From assembly GCA_002914805.1 (NCBI GenBank), contig JXTB01000073.1:109863-173862 (forward strand): 64,000 nucleotides of DNA, given 5' to 3'. Below the pieces are notes generated by a model. It was given only the letters and a program-made list of their open reading frames with translations, did no database searches and had not been told where the DNA came from. The translations under genes were made by a program, and so were the position numbers. Origin of the DNA: Parasponia andersonii. Lineage: Eukaryota > Streptophyta > Magnoliopsida > Rosales > Cannabaceae. Positions 11,931-23,793 of this stretch are shown here, piece by piece. How positions within the stretch are numbered: position 1 is the stretch's first letter; each line of letters opens with the position of its first letter.

Positions 11931-13593
11931 ATTTCTATTATTGTCTAATTTGTACAAGCTTTTAATTAATTCAATGAATACCATGAGTATGAGATATGCT
12001 TTGTCTTCGAAAAATGAGATTATGGACAAGATTTTTTGAATTATGAGCCCTTTATAAATTTTTTTTTTTTTGTGAAGTGAAAGAAATTGAAAGCTAAAAG
12101 CATTTTGGTTGGGAGATACCTATAAAATATGGTGTTTTCATTAATACAAAATGGAATGAAATATGAAGAGAAGCTACTTTGGAAGGGAAAGGAATTGATA
12201 AAAAAAAATTAAAAGAGTCAAAATTTTTTCAAATTAAGTGATTATAGCACTTGAGATCCTTTGTAAGTGAAATGCGAACAATAGAATTAAGAAAAACAAT
12301 AGTGTGTTAAGTGCACAATAAATTTTGCCCCATAAAATATTGAGATTGTCAAATGATAATCTTATGGCCTTGGGATAAGTGTTCTTAAATATGTTAAAAA
12401 AAGAGAGTTCTCCCAATAATTTTTCAATAATGAAAAAAGAAAAATTCAAACTCGGAATTCATTTTTGTTTCTCTTCTTTTCCCTCCAAATTAAGTCCTAT
12501 ATTTTATCTCTTAAAAACTTATACGAATTTAAAGAAAATAAGGCTATCAGAACTTATTAGGGCATCTCCAACCCTAGCACCAAAATTATGTGACTTTTAT
12601 AACAAATATTAATTTCGTCTCCACCCTATTACATCATTTTTAACACTAAAAAAAGAACATTTCATTTATATTCTTTTTTACCTATATTTTACATAACGTT
12701 TATCTAATTCTCTACTATTAATCTATTTCATTAATTATGCCCACATATAATTTTTTTCGTGTATTGATCCGAATATATGTTTTATTATTTAACAAAATTG
12801 TGAAAACTAATAGATTAATAGATTATATTTTATTAACTAAAATGAGCCATTTACAATTTAATATATTATTTAAAAACAAAATTTATATTAACAAAATTAT
12901 TTATGAACCAAAACATTACATTTAATGATTAGACATAAACCAAATATGAAAAATTGATATAGATGTTCATTTAACCATTTGAATTAATATACTCATTCTA
13001 CAAATAATCAATTAATGCATTACAAAGAACCTTCTTCTGCTATTAATACGTTTAGCCAATAATTTGGAGTATTCAAAATCGATATACTCGAGTACTAAAT
13101 TGTTGGTCTGGTTTATATAATGTTATTATATTATACGTACATATTTTGCATTATTTTTAGTATTCGAGTTTATTTTGAATATTATATAATTTTAATTAAT
13201 GTCCGTATAACTCTTTGATGTTTGTACATTGTAATTTTACTTTTCATATTATTTACCTATTAATTTTACTTTATGTATAATTAGTCATGAAATAATAATA
13301 AAAATATGGAACACAAAAGTAAGATTTTTTGTTTTTGGTGGCAAAAGATAATTAATTTCGTTCGAAACTATGCAGTTGGGTTCAAAATAAAAAAAAAACT
13401 ATAATTTAATTTGGGGGGGGGGGGTTTTTTCTTTGTAAAATTATAAATTAAAAAAAAAAAAAAAAAGCATTTGGGATGTGTGAACAGTACAGTGTTCACT
13501 TTCTTTTCGACAACAAATTGCCGCTGAACAATAGTGTTGGGCTGAAGAATCGATGCCATTGTCTCTTTTGCATGCCAAAATGACGTGCGATGG

Positions 13594-13711
13594 AGTTAGT
13601 TTTAATATTGGAGCACATGGCAGGTAATTGCAAATTAGCATAATTGTAACGCAGTTAGTTTTAATATTGGAGCATAGGGCGGGTAATCGCAAATTAACAT
13701 AATAATAATTA
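13594..13711. repeat. 59-bp tandem duplication
   Basis: Two adjacent copies begin AGTTAGTTTTAATATTGGAG at 13594 and 13653. Both contain GGTAATTGCAAATTAGCATA or a close variant. No function is suggested. Confidence 0.85.
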
Positions 13712-14171
13712 AATGTCCTATGTCCGATACGGGGCGGGTACGGTTAGTAAACAATCAAGCTAAAAATCTAGACATGTGATAATTACATTCCTATTAATTC
13801 TTGAACAATTGCTAAAAAATATAGACATTAATTACTCGTTGGTTCCTCGTAGTACCTTTAAATTAGAGAATAAATAGAGTAAAATTCTAATTTAGTTCAT
13901 TAATAAATTCATTTTTTCTTACATATGGGACTTACATGCCAGTTGTTCCGAACATATACATAAAGCTAGAAATACGAAAACTATAAAAATTTCAGAAAAA
14001 AAAAAAAAACTTAAATTTGACATGGAAAAAGTCATGATAATTGATGAAATCAAATTTTAACGATCTTAAATCAATTTATTTATAACATATAAAACTTTTT
14101 GAGAACAATTGAAAAAAAAAACACGAATTTTTAAATCAAAAGACCCAAGTTAATTTGGTTTCCTTCCAGAA

Positions 14172-14505
14172 TAGAGAAAAATTTATAAATACCTATTTTT
14201 AAAACTATATTATCAAAATACTCATTTTTTACTTTTATTTCATAAATATCCATTTTTATACATTTTTTGGAGAAATATAAACCATCACACGGTATATATT
14301 TTATGCATTAAATATACACCGTGATCTACATTTTATGAATAAAAATTACATTAAAAATTGGTCCATATTTTAAAAAATATATAGATAAAATTTATATTAT
14401 AAATGTAGACTATTCATATTTTGTATATAAAATATGGATCATAAAAATAAATATTTTTGAAAAAAAAATTTAAAAAAACAGATACTAAATGTAAATTTCT
14501 CTCTA
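14172..14505. mobile_element. Candidate MITE with imperfect terminal inverted repeats
   Basis: The left end TAGAGAAAAATTTATAAATA and the reverse complement of the right end, TAGAGAGAAATTTACATTTA, agree at about 16 of 20 positions. The 334-bp interior is AT-rich and partly self-complementary. A TA dinucleotide bounds both sides, which would fit a TA-target element, but GAA also flanks both sides. The superfamily is not assigned. Confidence 0.4.
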
Positions 14506-15521
14506 GAATTCTCACGTGGAAAATTTGAATCTCTAATTCTGGGCTTTCACTTGAGATGGACCATGTTCCTATCCCTTTCTTCACTTTTTATGTAAAACAA
14601 ACCCCCCTTATTTACTTTGTCGCCCTATATAATTCATAGGGAGATAAATAAAAAAATCATCCTTTGGATGTAATCGAATTACTCCATCTGTCCTTGAGGT
14701 TTTTGAAATAACAAAAATGTCATTTTAGATTAACAAATTGAATCAAATTTTAAGGTCAAAATTGTTATATATCTAAAATATTAAATTAAAATTACCCTTG
14801 TTCACCGAAGAAATCTAATTTATTATTATTTCTAAAATTTTTATCTACTTTTCTCATTTCATTGTTGGTGTACAAATTTAATTATTTCTCATATATTTAA
14901 GATAAATTTATGCTATTTTTTTTTAATTTCATAAGGGTAATTTTTTTTAGGACTTATTAGTGTTATTCGTGTAAAAGATATAGTAAGATTATCTCTGTCA
15001 TTTAAAATTGTACGACATAATTTGAACTAAATTAGACCGAAGGAACAAAATTTGGTACAATTTATCAATTTAAAGAGATATTTTTATTATTTCTAAAAAT
15101 TTGAATAAAAATCTAGCATTTTGTTGGTTTTGAAATCGAATTTGTAGCATAAATTTGGTCTAAGAGTATTAAAAAAAATTTTCAAAATAATTGACCATAA
15201 GAGTGTATAATATTGATTCATAAAAAATAGAAAATATATAAATAAAATAAATCATATACCTCTTTTAGTCTATCAGTAGATCCTAATTTTACTATTCTAA
15301 TCCAAACCTCAAATACAACTGGATGAACATTTGAGCGTTGCATACAGTTTCTTAAACTCATATTTTTAGACACTTGCAATATTTTCAACACATGAAATTA
15401 TAAGAGTAGTTTCTAGAGAGAATAAGAAATTTTTTTTTCTTTTTTACTCTAGTTTTTGAAAACTCTTTGTAGGGAAATGATACGTAGTACTTTTTTTTTT
15501 AATCTTAGGCTACCTCTTCTC

Positions 15522-15545
15522 ATATATATATATATATATATATAT
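15522..15545. repeat. TA microsatellite
   Basis: Twelve AT dinucleotides in a row, in intergenic DNA. Confidence 0.95.
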
Positions 15546-17836
15546 GAATAAAATATTAATTATATTAATATATATTTACAAAACTTGGTCATGACTTTAG
15601 GTTTCTAACAAGTCACCCGAGTAGTTTCAAGATAAGTTTCATATAAACTTCATATATATATAATATTAATTTAATAAACTAATATATATATATATATGAC
15701 TAAAAAGAAGGCTTATGTAACTTCTTAGGTAATTTACGTGCCAATAGCCCATCAAATGGGTTGAGATGGTGTCCTTGTGACATTCTTCCAAAATATTTTA
15801 AACTTTTAGTAAGTTTCTTAGAAACTTACTCTCCATAAATTTAACTTAATTCGAAATTAAGTAATTAATAATTATTACTATTAATTACAAGTAAATAAAT
15901 TATTTATCTTGACAAAATATACAATAACAGAAATCGTGTAAATTCCAGTACAGTATTTGTAAGAGGTGGAGTTAGAGACTTATGAATTTATAAATCAAAC
16001 TCTAATAAATTATGAAAATTAAATAAACTCTTTAATTAATATCTAATTTATTAATTCTAGTACTACTCCATAAAAAATGTAGAATTGCATTCTTGAAATT
16101 ATAGAATAAATTTACTCAGAAAACAATAAGCAGCCTATTAATTTAATCATTATATGTACTTCAACCCTCCATAAACAATTCATAATCAGAACTCGATCAT
16201 GTTCTGTTTACATCTCCAATAACATATTCATCCTTGTATACTATTGATTCTCCAATGAGCAAGTAACTTATAAATCTATTATAAATTGAGTACTCAAACT
16301 GTTCACAACCAGAATCAATACACAAAAGAATTATCTTTCTAACTTCCTTATAGAAGAAATGGATTTCATATCTATAAGTCACATTCCCAGCTATATCTTA
16401 TTATGCTCTCAAGATACAAGTATTTCAGTCTCTTTAGAAAAACAAACCTTAACAAGTATATTAAAGAATATAATATTATAAACAAGAGTCTATAACTACC
16501 CAAAATTAAGATTGATCTGTATATGATCGTTTAGTGACATTATTTGAACTCTCAAATAATAGAATTTATGTGAGATTCAAATGATATCTAATTTAGTCCT
16601 ATATAATCAAATTATATAGAGTACATCCATTATGACATCAACACATCAAGAGTCTGGATAAGACTATTACATTTTTAATGTTAATGGACCGTACTAATAA
16701 TATTTAATTAATTACTACGGACTATATTTAGTTTATTATCTACAAATTTAATCTTCTTGAATATAATACTTATATACTAAATTTGTGATCATATTAATAA
16801 ATTAGAAATTTTCTGATATTTAAAAATATACAAATTATGTACAAATTTAAATAGAAAAATGTCATCATATTAATTCAGCAAATATCCAATATCACATACT
16901 TTTTGGGCATAAATCCTAACACATTTTACCTAGCTGGCTAAGAAATAGAGTTTTTATAACTAATAGACTTTCTTCACTTCAGTTTAATAAATGATTTTTT
17001 TTAAAAATTGTTAAATGGCCAGTTTTTTTTAAAAAAATCTTTTTGCTAAATTTGTCGTTTATCGTTACAGACCAATTTTTTTATACTAAATATATCTGAT
17101 TTATTCAACTATTTTGCTACTGAAACTCATATTATATCGACAATTTTGCTATAATGTTTGAAAAAGAGAGATTTAAAAAAGGGCCTGAAATTCGCTATTT
17201 TTCTTATTAGAGCCCCTACAAATTTTGATTTGCTCCACTTTGAGTTATGACGCCCTGGAAAACTCCGTGACTCTGAGTTTTCTATACAATTAATTAAATT
17301 AACTAGTCAAGTGCTGTAATTAAAATTAGTCAACAACTGCAGTCTATTTTTAACTCCCTTTTAAATTTGTTTATTTCACATGTTTCGTCTTTTAATTCAT
17401 ATGTACCTAACACCATTTTTTTTTTTTTTTTGGAAAAGAATACGTCAACGGTCAACACTATTATATATCCGCATGCATTAAATATTTTATGAGAACAAGG
17501 ACTCTAAAGTATAATTCTAATGTCTATATAAATGATACAATTTCTTGATGGACGGTGACAATTAGCACTTCTTTTTCAAGAACACGTAAAATCGCTTGTT
17601 ATTTAATATTTGTAAGTTATGGCCTCCCCCTCTCGTTGACTCGATCAGGACTACTTCTCTCATTTAATTTTCTATGGCTCAAACTCACACTTTACTTTTC
17701 CTTATCACTTGACCAAATCTATTTCCATTTAAATTAATTGTTACCAAGAAGGCTGTTTAAATTAGCCACGAAGATATATATATTGGAGACCAGCCAGCTT
17801 GAGTTAATTAATTGGTCTTACAGTAATGCTTCTTTC

Positions 17837-17857
17837 CGATCGATCGATCGATCGATC
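17837..17857. repeat. GATC tetranucleotide microsatellite
   Basis: Five CGAT units lie about 65 bp upstream of the ankyrin gene start codon, probably in its 5' leader. Confidence 0.9.
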
Positions 17858-17917
17858 CATATGTTTGCTTTTAGAGTTAAAACATATGCAGACAGCTAGG
17901 GTCTTTACGTCTGTAGC

Positions 17918-19826
17918 ATGAATAGCATCCCTAGGATGTCCAATGTAAAAATATATATGGATCCTGGTTTATACGAAGCTGTTGCTTCTGGGGATGAAGC
18001 AACAATATTCGAGAACTTCTCACGTGACACCGTACTGAGTATAGAAACACGCGAGAAGAACAGTGTTCTCCACGTTGCAGTTGTACGTAAACAATTAGGC
18101 ATGGTGAATAAGATCCTTCTGCTGCAATCTGATCATCAATGTCGTCCGCTCTTACACCTTGCATCAAGGCTCGGATGCCAAGAGATAGTGGCAGTGATCC
18201 TCAATCGTCATCGAAAAAACATCGAAACTACTACTTATTATGAAGACGATGTACTGACGAGATTCTGGAAGCAATTAGTTGATCGAGAAAGATCATCATC
18301 ATCACCAAAGGAGATCACAAGCATGGCGAATCTAGAAATGGATACAGCGCTCCATGTTGCAGTCAAGAGTGGCTGTCTCTCCGTTGCTGAGCTGCTGATC
18401 CATGAAGACGCTAAATTGACTCTTCTTACGAACGGCGCCGGAGAATCGCCGCTCTTCCTGGCAGTGGAAAGGAAGTGCTTCGACATCGCCCGCTGTTTGG
18501 TGGACAGCGACAAGAAAAATTCTCTAGCCGGAAGGGATGGGATGAATGCGCTGCATGTTGCTGTCGTTTACTCGCAACAAGGTTGGTTCTATACGCAAGG
18601 CACTTCCTTTCTTAATTAATTTTCTCCCTTTATTACAAAAGTTAAATTAAATTAAATCTATTTAGCCTGTTTTGCTGTACAAAATATAAAAATTAGGGAG
18701 TCTATACCCGTCGTGATAACTATTCTTTAAGATAACAACGTCTCTAACGACATGTTAAAATATTTTGTCAATGCTAAATTTTAGTATTTATTTGGCTAAA
18801 AATTAACTTTTCAATGGTGTATTATATTTGGTATAATTTTTAACATGCAATGCCAAATATAGCATAAAAATAATACATGTTAAATTTAATTTAGTATGTA
18901 ATATTATTTATAATATTGTCCATATTTTAAAAATAGAATACTCACATATTTTATAATAGGGTGACTCTATTGCCATCCCTATTCTCTCTCCACTCTTTTT
19001 TAATTGATTATTTTTTTAGTGAACCAATAGTTAACGTTTTGTTTGCTTTTATATTTATTTTTTCCTTTTTTGGGAGGAGGGGTGGGAACCAACTGGAATT
19101 CTCTCTTATAATTTTTTTTTTAGTCTAGGAGCTAATTGTGTTTTTTCTTCTATTAAGTTTTTATTTTCTTTTTGATTTGAGAACTAACAGCGTTTTTTTT
19201 TGGGTGGGGGAATCATCCTTCGAGAATTTTTTTTTTGGGTTTAGGAATCAAGGTTGTGCAGTTAAGACATAAAAAAAAAATCATTAATTTTCTCAATTGA
19301 TATTGTTGTTGTAATTTCTAAAAAGAGAAAAAAAAATCTAAAAACTAATTTATTGTAAAGTATTAGTAGTAAAAAAAGAAATATTTAGAGAAATATTTAA
19401 CAAAAGGTATTTTTGTACATAACATAAATTTTTAAGGTGTGTGAAAAGAAAATTTAAAATATTAGAGGGGTGTATTTAGAAAGAGGGTGGGGAGAGAAAA
19501 AAAAAAAGGTTGGCACCCGGGGTTTTGTTTTTGTTTAAAAAAAAAAAAAACAACGCGGAGAATTGCTCCGTCGCCCATAATTTTTTGGCGGACCTGGGAG
19601 AATCAATATATTTGCTCCGTCGCATGCTGAGTCCAAAATACATATTCCTAACGTGTTTTTAAACATAAAAATTGATACATTAATGGACATGCAAACCTAT
19701 ATAAACCAAAGCTTTTCTTATATAGTCGTCGAAGAATTGCAACCCTTTTCCCACAATTTTTCGATGGACAGGGAAAAACCCATTAATTCCCAATGATTGT
19801 AATAAAAAATAATATTACTAATATTG

Positions 19827-19872
<46 letters not shown>

Positions 19873-22191
19873 ATACGTTTCTCTAACTTTTGATCTCTGT
19901 ACTTACTATATATAATGATTTTGTTTTTAGATCTTGTGCAAAAAATAAAGGAGAAGTACCCCTCAGCGGTAGGCGAACAAGATAATTTAGGATGGACAGC
20001 TCTCCATTTTGCCGCACATTATGGTGCTAATATGGAAGTTATTGATTCATTCTTAACAGTGGACCATATGTTCTTAGCCTACGAAAAGGATAGAGTAGCA
20101 GGCATTGTCACCTTTTCATGTAGCAGCCAAAAATGGATATGTTGAGATATTAGAAAAGCTTAAGACGGAGTGTCCTGAAATTTGGGAGTTATTGACTTGC
20201 AACGGTCAAACTGCTCTTCATATTGCCGTAAACAGTGGAAAGAAGAATGTTGTTCGACATTTTTTGGTGAGACTGGATTACTCTGATGGTCTCTTAAACA
20301 AGCAAGATAAAGATGGAAACACACCTTTGCATTTGGCTACTATTTTACAAGATTATGAGATATTGCTCTTGCTTCTCAATGATACAAGAGTGCAAGTTAA
20401 TGCTACAAATAAGGATGGTTTGACGCCTATGGACATCATTAGCTCGTGTAACAAGCTCGAAGAATATCAGAAGGTATGAATTTATTTTCATCTACGTTAA
20501 CTAGCTAATTGATATTAATATGCGTAATATAGGTATATAGACATATATATATATATTTATATATATATATAGATATAAAAGAGAGAGCTAGTATAATAAG
20601 TTCTTTTTTTATTTTTTTATTTTATTTTTTATCGATACAGAATCTAATTTTGACTATTATATTTTAATCTGATTGCAGTTATAAAAACAAATATCATCAT
20701 TTAATTTACAAAATTTATTTCAATATAATTAATATAACTATTAGATTGGAATCTAAAAATAAAAAAAAAAAAATTTCCACGATAGAGAATTTAAAAAAAA
20801 ATCTATATTGTACTCAACATTTCATATAGGATTAATTATATTTTTATACCATCTATTGTGATTATTTGTTCAGTTTATATTTTATATTTTGGTTATTATT
20901 ATTAACTTTCAAATATATAACTTGTAACAAATTTATACTATTTATGAGTCAAACACTTATTTTGATTATTGAGTTTACCAAAATACCCTTTTAAAATGTA
21001 AAAATATATATTTTAAAATAATTTAAAATTTAAAATTAACTTAAATTAGTAATTAAATTAAGAAATATTAAAAAACCTAATTAAAAAATGTAAAAAAAAC
21101 CAAAATTTTTAAACATTTTAAATAGAGATTAATTTTAAATAAGGTTTAAATTTGAATTATTTAAAGTTTTAAAGGAACATTGGTGTTTGCCTCGCAAAAT
21201 AAATTTGTTACAGAATTTAAACCTTCATGATATTAACTAAGTAAAAACAATCAAAATATAAGATATAAAAATGTATTAATTATTCTTTTATTATAAATAT
21301 ATATATATATATATATTCATATAACCCATACATATATACGGGTTGGGAATATTGTAAGATACGTACGTGAAATTGTATTTACAGCTAGAGATCGTATCGA
21401 AGTTGACAAGTCTTGGTGCTTCTCCTGGTCTGAAGATACAACTGATGGAAAGAACACTTAATACAGAAGTACCAAAATCTGAGCGGACCATTGGAGAGGG
21501 ACAACAACATGCTCAAATAGATGATCAAACGAGTTACAACAAAGGAACCAATTATAATTTTGGAGCAGATCAAGAGGATGACAAAAAATCCAATGGCCAG
21601 CAGCCACTTATGAAGTTCCTAAAATTTGTTTTGAAACCATATTCCAATATCAATCACGGATTCCTCCTTAAGACGGCGACGGATATAGACATGGTGTTAG
21701 CCACTCTCATCGCCACGGTAACCTTTGCCACGGCTTACCAAGTTCCGGGCGGATTCCAAACTAGTAGTGATCCCAAACCCGGTGAGCCTCTCTTAAGGAA
21801 GCAACTATTTTTCAAGTCATTCATCATCTCAGATGCCGTGGCTTTCGGTCTTTCGTCATCCACAATCTTTCTTCAGTTTCTGGCTACGGTGAGCACCAAA
21901 CGTGACAAGTGTGTGATATTCATGAAGACTGCCAAGGTAACACTCTTCTACTCCATTTGGGCAATGGTGGTGGCTTTTGCTTCGGCAATATATCTAGTAC
22001 TGAAGAGTTCAAATGCCATCGCCACTGTAGCCGCTTGTGTTTGCTTTGTTGCTCCAATCTGCTTCAACTGGATGATACGTTACTCCTTCTATATTCATCC
22101 CTTTTTGGTTACGGTGGTTGGCACTGTTGTTGTTTTTATAGTTTTTCCTTTACTCAAGTATGTGTTGGCTCATCCTCGTCTAGTCATATAA
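17918..22191 (+). CDS. Ankyrin-repeat/PGG-domain membrane protein (ACD6/ITN1-like), with a frameshift
   Basis: Three exons: 17918-18581, 19931-20473 and 21385-22191 (stop TAA). Both introns are GT-AG and the phases agree. About nine ankyrin repeats fill exons 1-2, with hallmarks NSVLHVAVVRKQLG, TALHVAVKSG, NALHVAVVYS, WTALHFAAHYG, SPFHVAAKNGYVEIL, QTALHIAVNSGKKN and GNTPLHLAT. Exon 3 carries the PGG domain: DMVLATLIATVTFATAYQVP followed by GGF, then four to five hydrophobic helices. In plants this architecture marks membrane proteins of the ACD6/ITN1 type, linked to defence or salt responses; the exact orthologue is not identified. Exon 2 changes frame between about 20092 and 20110, where one extra base sits before SPFHVAA; read straight through, a TGA follows at 20143-20145. 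The summed exon length (2014) is one over a multiple of three, so without the shift the protein would be about 670 residues. It is either a recent pseudogene or a base error. Confidence 0.87.
18582..19930 (+). other. Intron 1 of the ankyrin-PGG gene
   Basis: The donor is CAACAAG|GTTGG and the acceptor TTTTTAG|ATCTT, a phase-1 intron of 1349 bp. The content is AT-rich with homopolymers and an (AT)n-(TG)n compound microsatellite at 19834-19872 near the 3' end. No embedded gene is seen. Confidence 0.85.
20474..21384 (+). other. Intron 2 of the ankyrin-PGG gene
   Basis: The donor is CAGAAG|GTATGAA and the acceptor TTTACAG|CTAGAG, a phase-0 intron of 911 bp. It is very AT-rich, with TA runs near 20540-20575 and 21297-21316. 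No embedded gene is seen. Confidence 0.85.
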
Positions 22192-22410
22192 ATTTTCAGA
22201 AATGTACTTGTCAATGATTTAGATATGAGATGTAATATCTACGAACTAAATTAGTTTAGCTTTGAATTATCTTTTGAAGGTGGTAGATGAACCTTATCTT
22301 TTGGGATTATTTATTATTATAGTGATTGGTGAATTAATTTTAAGACTATTATGTTTGGTTTTACACTGTATTATAAAATGTTGTTGTAAATTTTATGAGG
22401 AAATGAGGTG

Positions 22411-22568
22411 AAATGGACCTTTTAATGGTTTGTTTTAAAAAATATATAGACACCTTTTAAAAAATCTTTGCAAAATAGACCATTTAGTGGACTAATGAGC
22501 ATGTATATATATCGTGGTCTAGCGTTTTAGAAGTCATTTTCCAAAACAAACTACCAAAGAGTCTATTT
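22411..22568. mobile_element. Candidate short MITE, imperfect inverted repeats
   Basis: The left arm AAATGGACCTTTTAATGGTT and the reverse complement of the right arm, AAATAGACTCTTTGGTAGTT, agree at most positions, and both continue TGTTTT. The element is about 158 bp and lies 220 bp past the ankyrin gene stop. No clear target duplication was seen. Confidence 0.35.
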
Positions 22569-23134
22569 CGCAAAAGATTTCTAAATTATATTACGATTGG
22601 CGAGCAATCTTCTATATCAAACATTATCTTTTGTAAAAAGGAAAAAAAAAAAAAAAAAAAAGACTTTCTCATTCCCTATACTTTTCTTAATCTATCCTCA
22701 TTCTATCTCTCTTGATTTCTCTCCTCATTTTGTAAGCTTGACTTTATGATCAGATCTATGTGTATTCACTTTCTGTTGTAGTGTAGCTTGAGGTGTTCGA
22801 GCCAAACCAAGAAGCACTAGTTCATTCAGAGCAAGCCGAGAATAAGTAGACTATCTATAGCCAAGGAACGAGTAGATCTCCATTTTGAGATTCACTTATT
22901 TAAATTAACTCAATTTCAAAATATTCATTGCCAATTTCAAGGAATCTTAGTCAAATATTCTTTAAATTCGATATTTTTAGATTTTATGAGATAAATATGA
23001 ACTAAATTCATATATTTGTTTACTTAAATAAGAGAATTAGGTCAGAAAAAAGAATCGAAACCCTCTTGTAACCAAAAAATAGATAATAATGACTATAATG
23101 GATATAAGTTTCTTGTTTGAAAGACTGAACTACT
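22569..23134. other. Intergenic, downstream of the ankyrin gene
   Basis: AT-rich, with an A-run at 22645-22660. No coding sequence or repeat is recognised. Confidence 0.5.
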
Positions 23135-23142
23135 TTAAAACC

Positions 23143-23785
23143 TAGGGGTGCACAACGGGGGAGTTGTAGGCAGTTTGTGCGGTTTTATTTTTTGGCGACT
23201 TTAGAAACACTCAACCCAAATCGCCTAATTAAATGGCACGCGAGGCCATTTTTTTTTTTTTTTGGCAAGCGGTTATGGGCAGGTACGGGTTTTTATAGCG
23301 GGTTTATTTGGCATATTCAGATTATCTAAAAACTAATCAATAATCAAATTAAAATACATTATCGAAGAGGTATGATGGAGAAGAACTAAACTTAAAGAGA
23401 CCTAAAAGCAAGTTGAAAGTAAAAGAAACTCTTAAAATGTCACAAATATATAACCTCAATAAAATATGGAATTTGAAGAGTTTAAAACTATGTAATTAAG
23501 TCTTATAGAGTCTAATAATACATGCTTAAATAGTTTAAGTAAAACATCAAATTCCATAAAATGTCATAAATTGATTAGTTATTTTTCTCATATTATATAA
23601 GTACCTATAAATCCACTAAAGTTACGAAGGATAATTAGCTTTTTTTTCCATTTTTTTTGGCGGGCATGTCGGGTTGAACTCACCTACTTCCTTTGTAGGT
23701 TCAAACCAATACTTCTTTGACAATGTGCGATTTAGCGCAAATTGGGCGATTAGTGCGGGTTGACTGGTTTTTTTGTTCACCTCTA
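23143..23785. mobile_element. Non-autonomous hAT transposon
   Basis: The ends are TAGGGGTGCACAA on the left and TAGAGGTGAACAA as the reverse complement of the right, 11 of 13 identical and matching the TAGNGGTG type of hAT terminal repeat. The 8 bases before it (TTAAAACC, 23135-23142) and after it (CTAAAACC, 23786-23793) match at 7 of 8, as expected for an hAT target duplication. Subterminal GCGGGT/GGGCA motifs cluster at both ends. The 643-bp interior has no transposase ORF, so movement would have needed a transposase in trans. Confidence 0.8.
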
Positions 23786-23793
23786 CTAAAACC

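Larger units (their letters stand above)
11931..17917. other. AT-rich intergenic region
   Basis: No gene is supported in about 6 kb. It holds homopolymers (12 G at 13413-13424), a TA microsatellite at 15522-15545, a 59-bp tandem duplication and one MITE-like element (both listed). A block near 12560-12580 begins GGCATCTCCAACC, like the ends of some plant MITEs, but no partner end was found. The last 400 bp are the presumed promoter of the ankyrin gene, with a TATA-like CTATATAAATG at 17523-17533 and a GATC microsatellite at 17837-17857. Confidence 0.5.

Noticed and set aside
12560-12620. GGCATCTCCAACC motif resembling a MITE end
   Set aside because: No matching inverted end or target duplication was found within a plausible distance.
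13368-13692. Minus-strand ORFs with Cys-rich translation
   Set aside because: They cover a 59-bp tandem duplication and homopolymer runs. There is no start context, splice support or domain.
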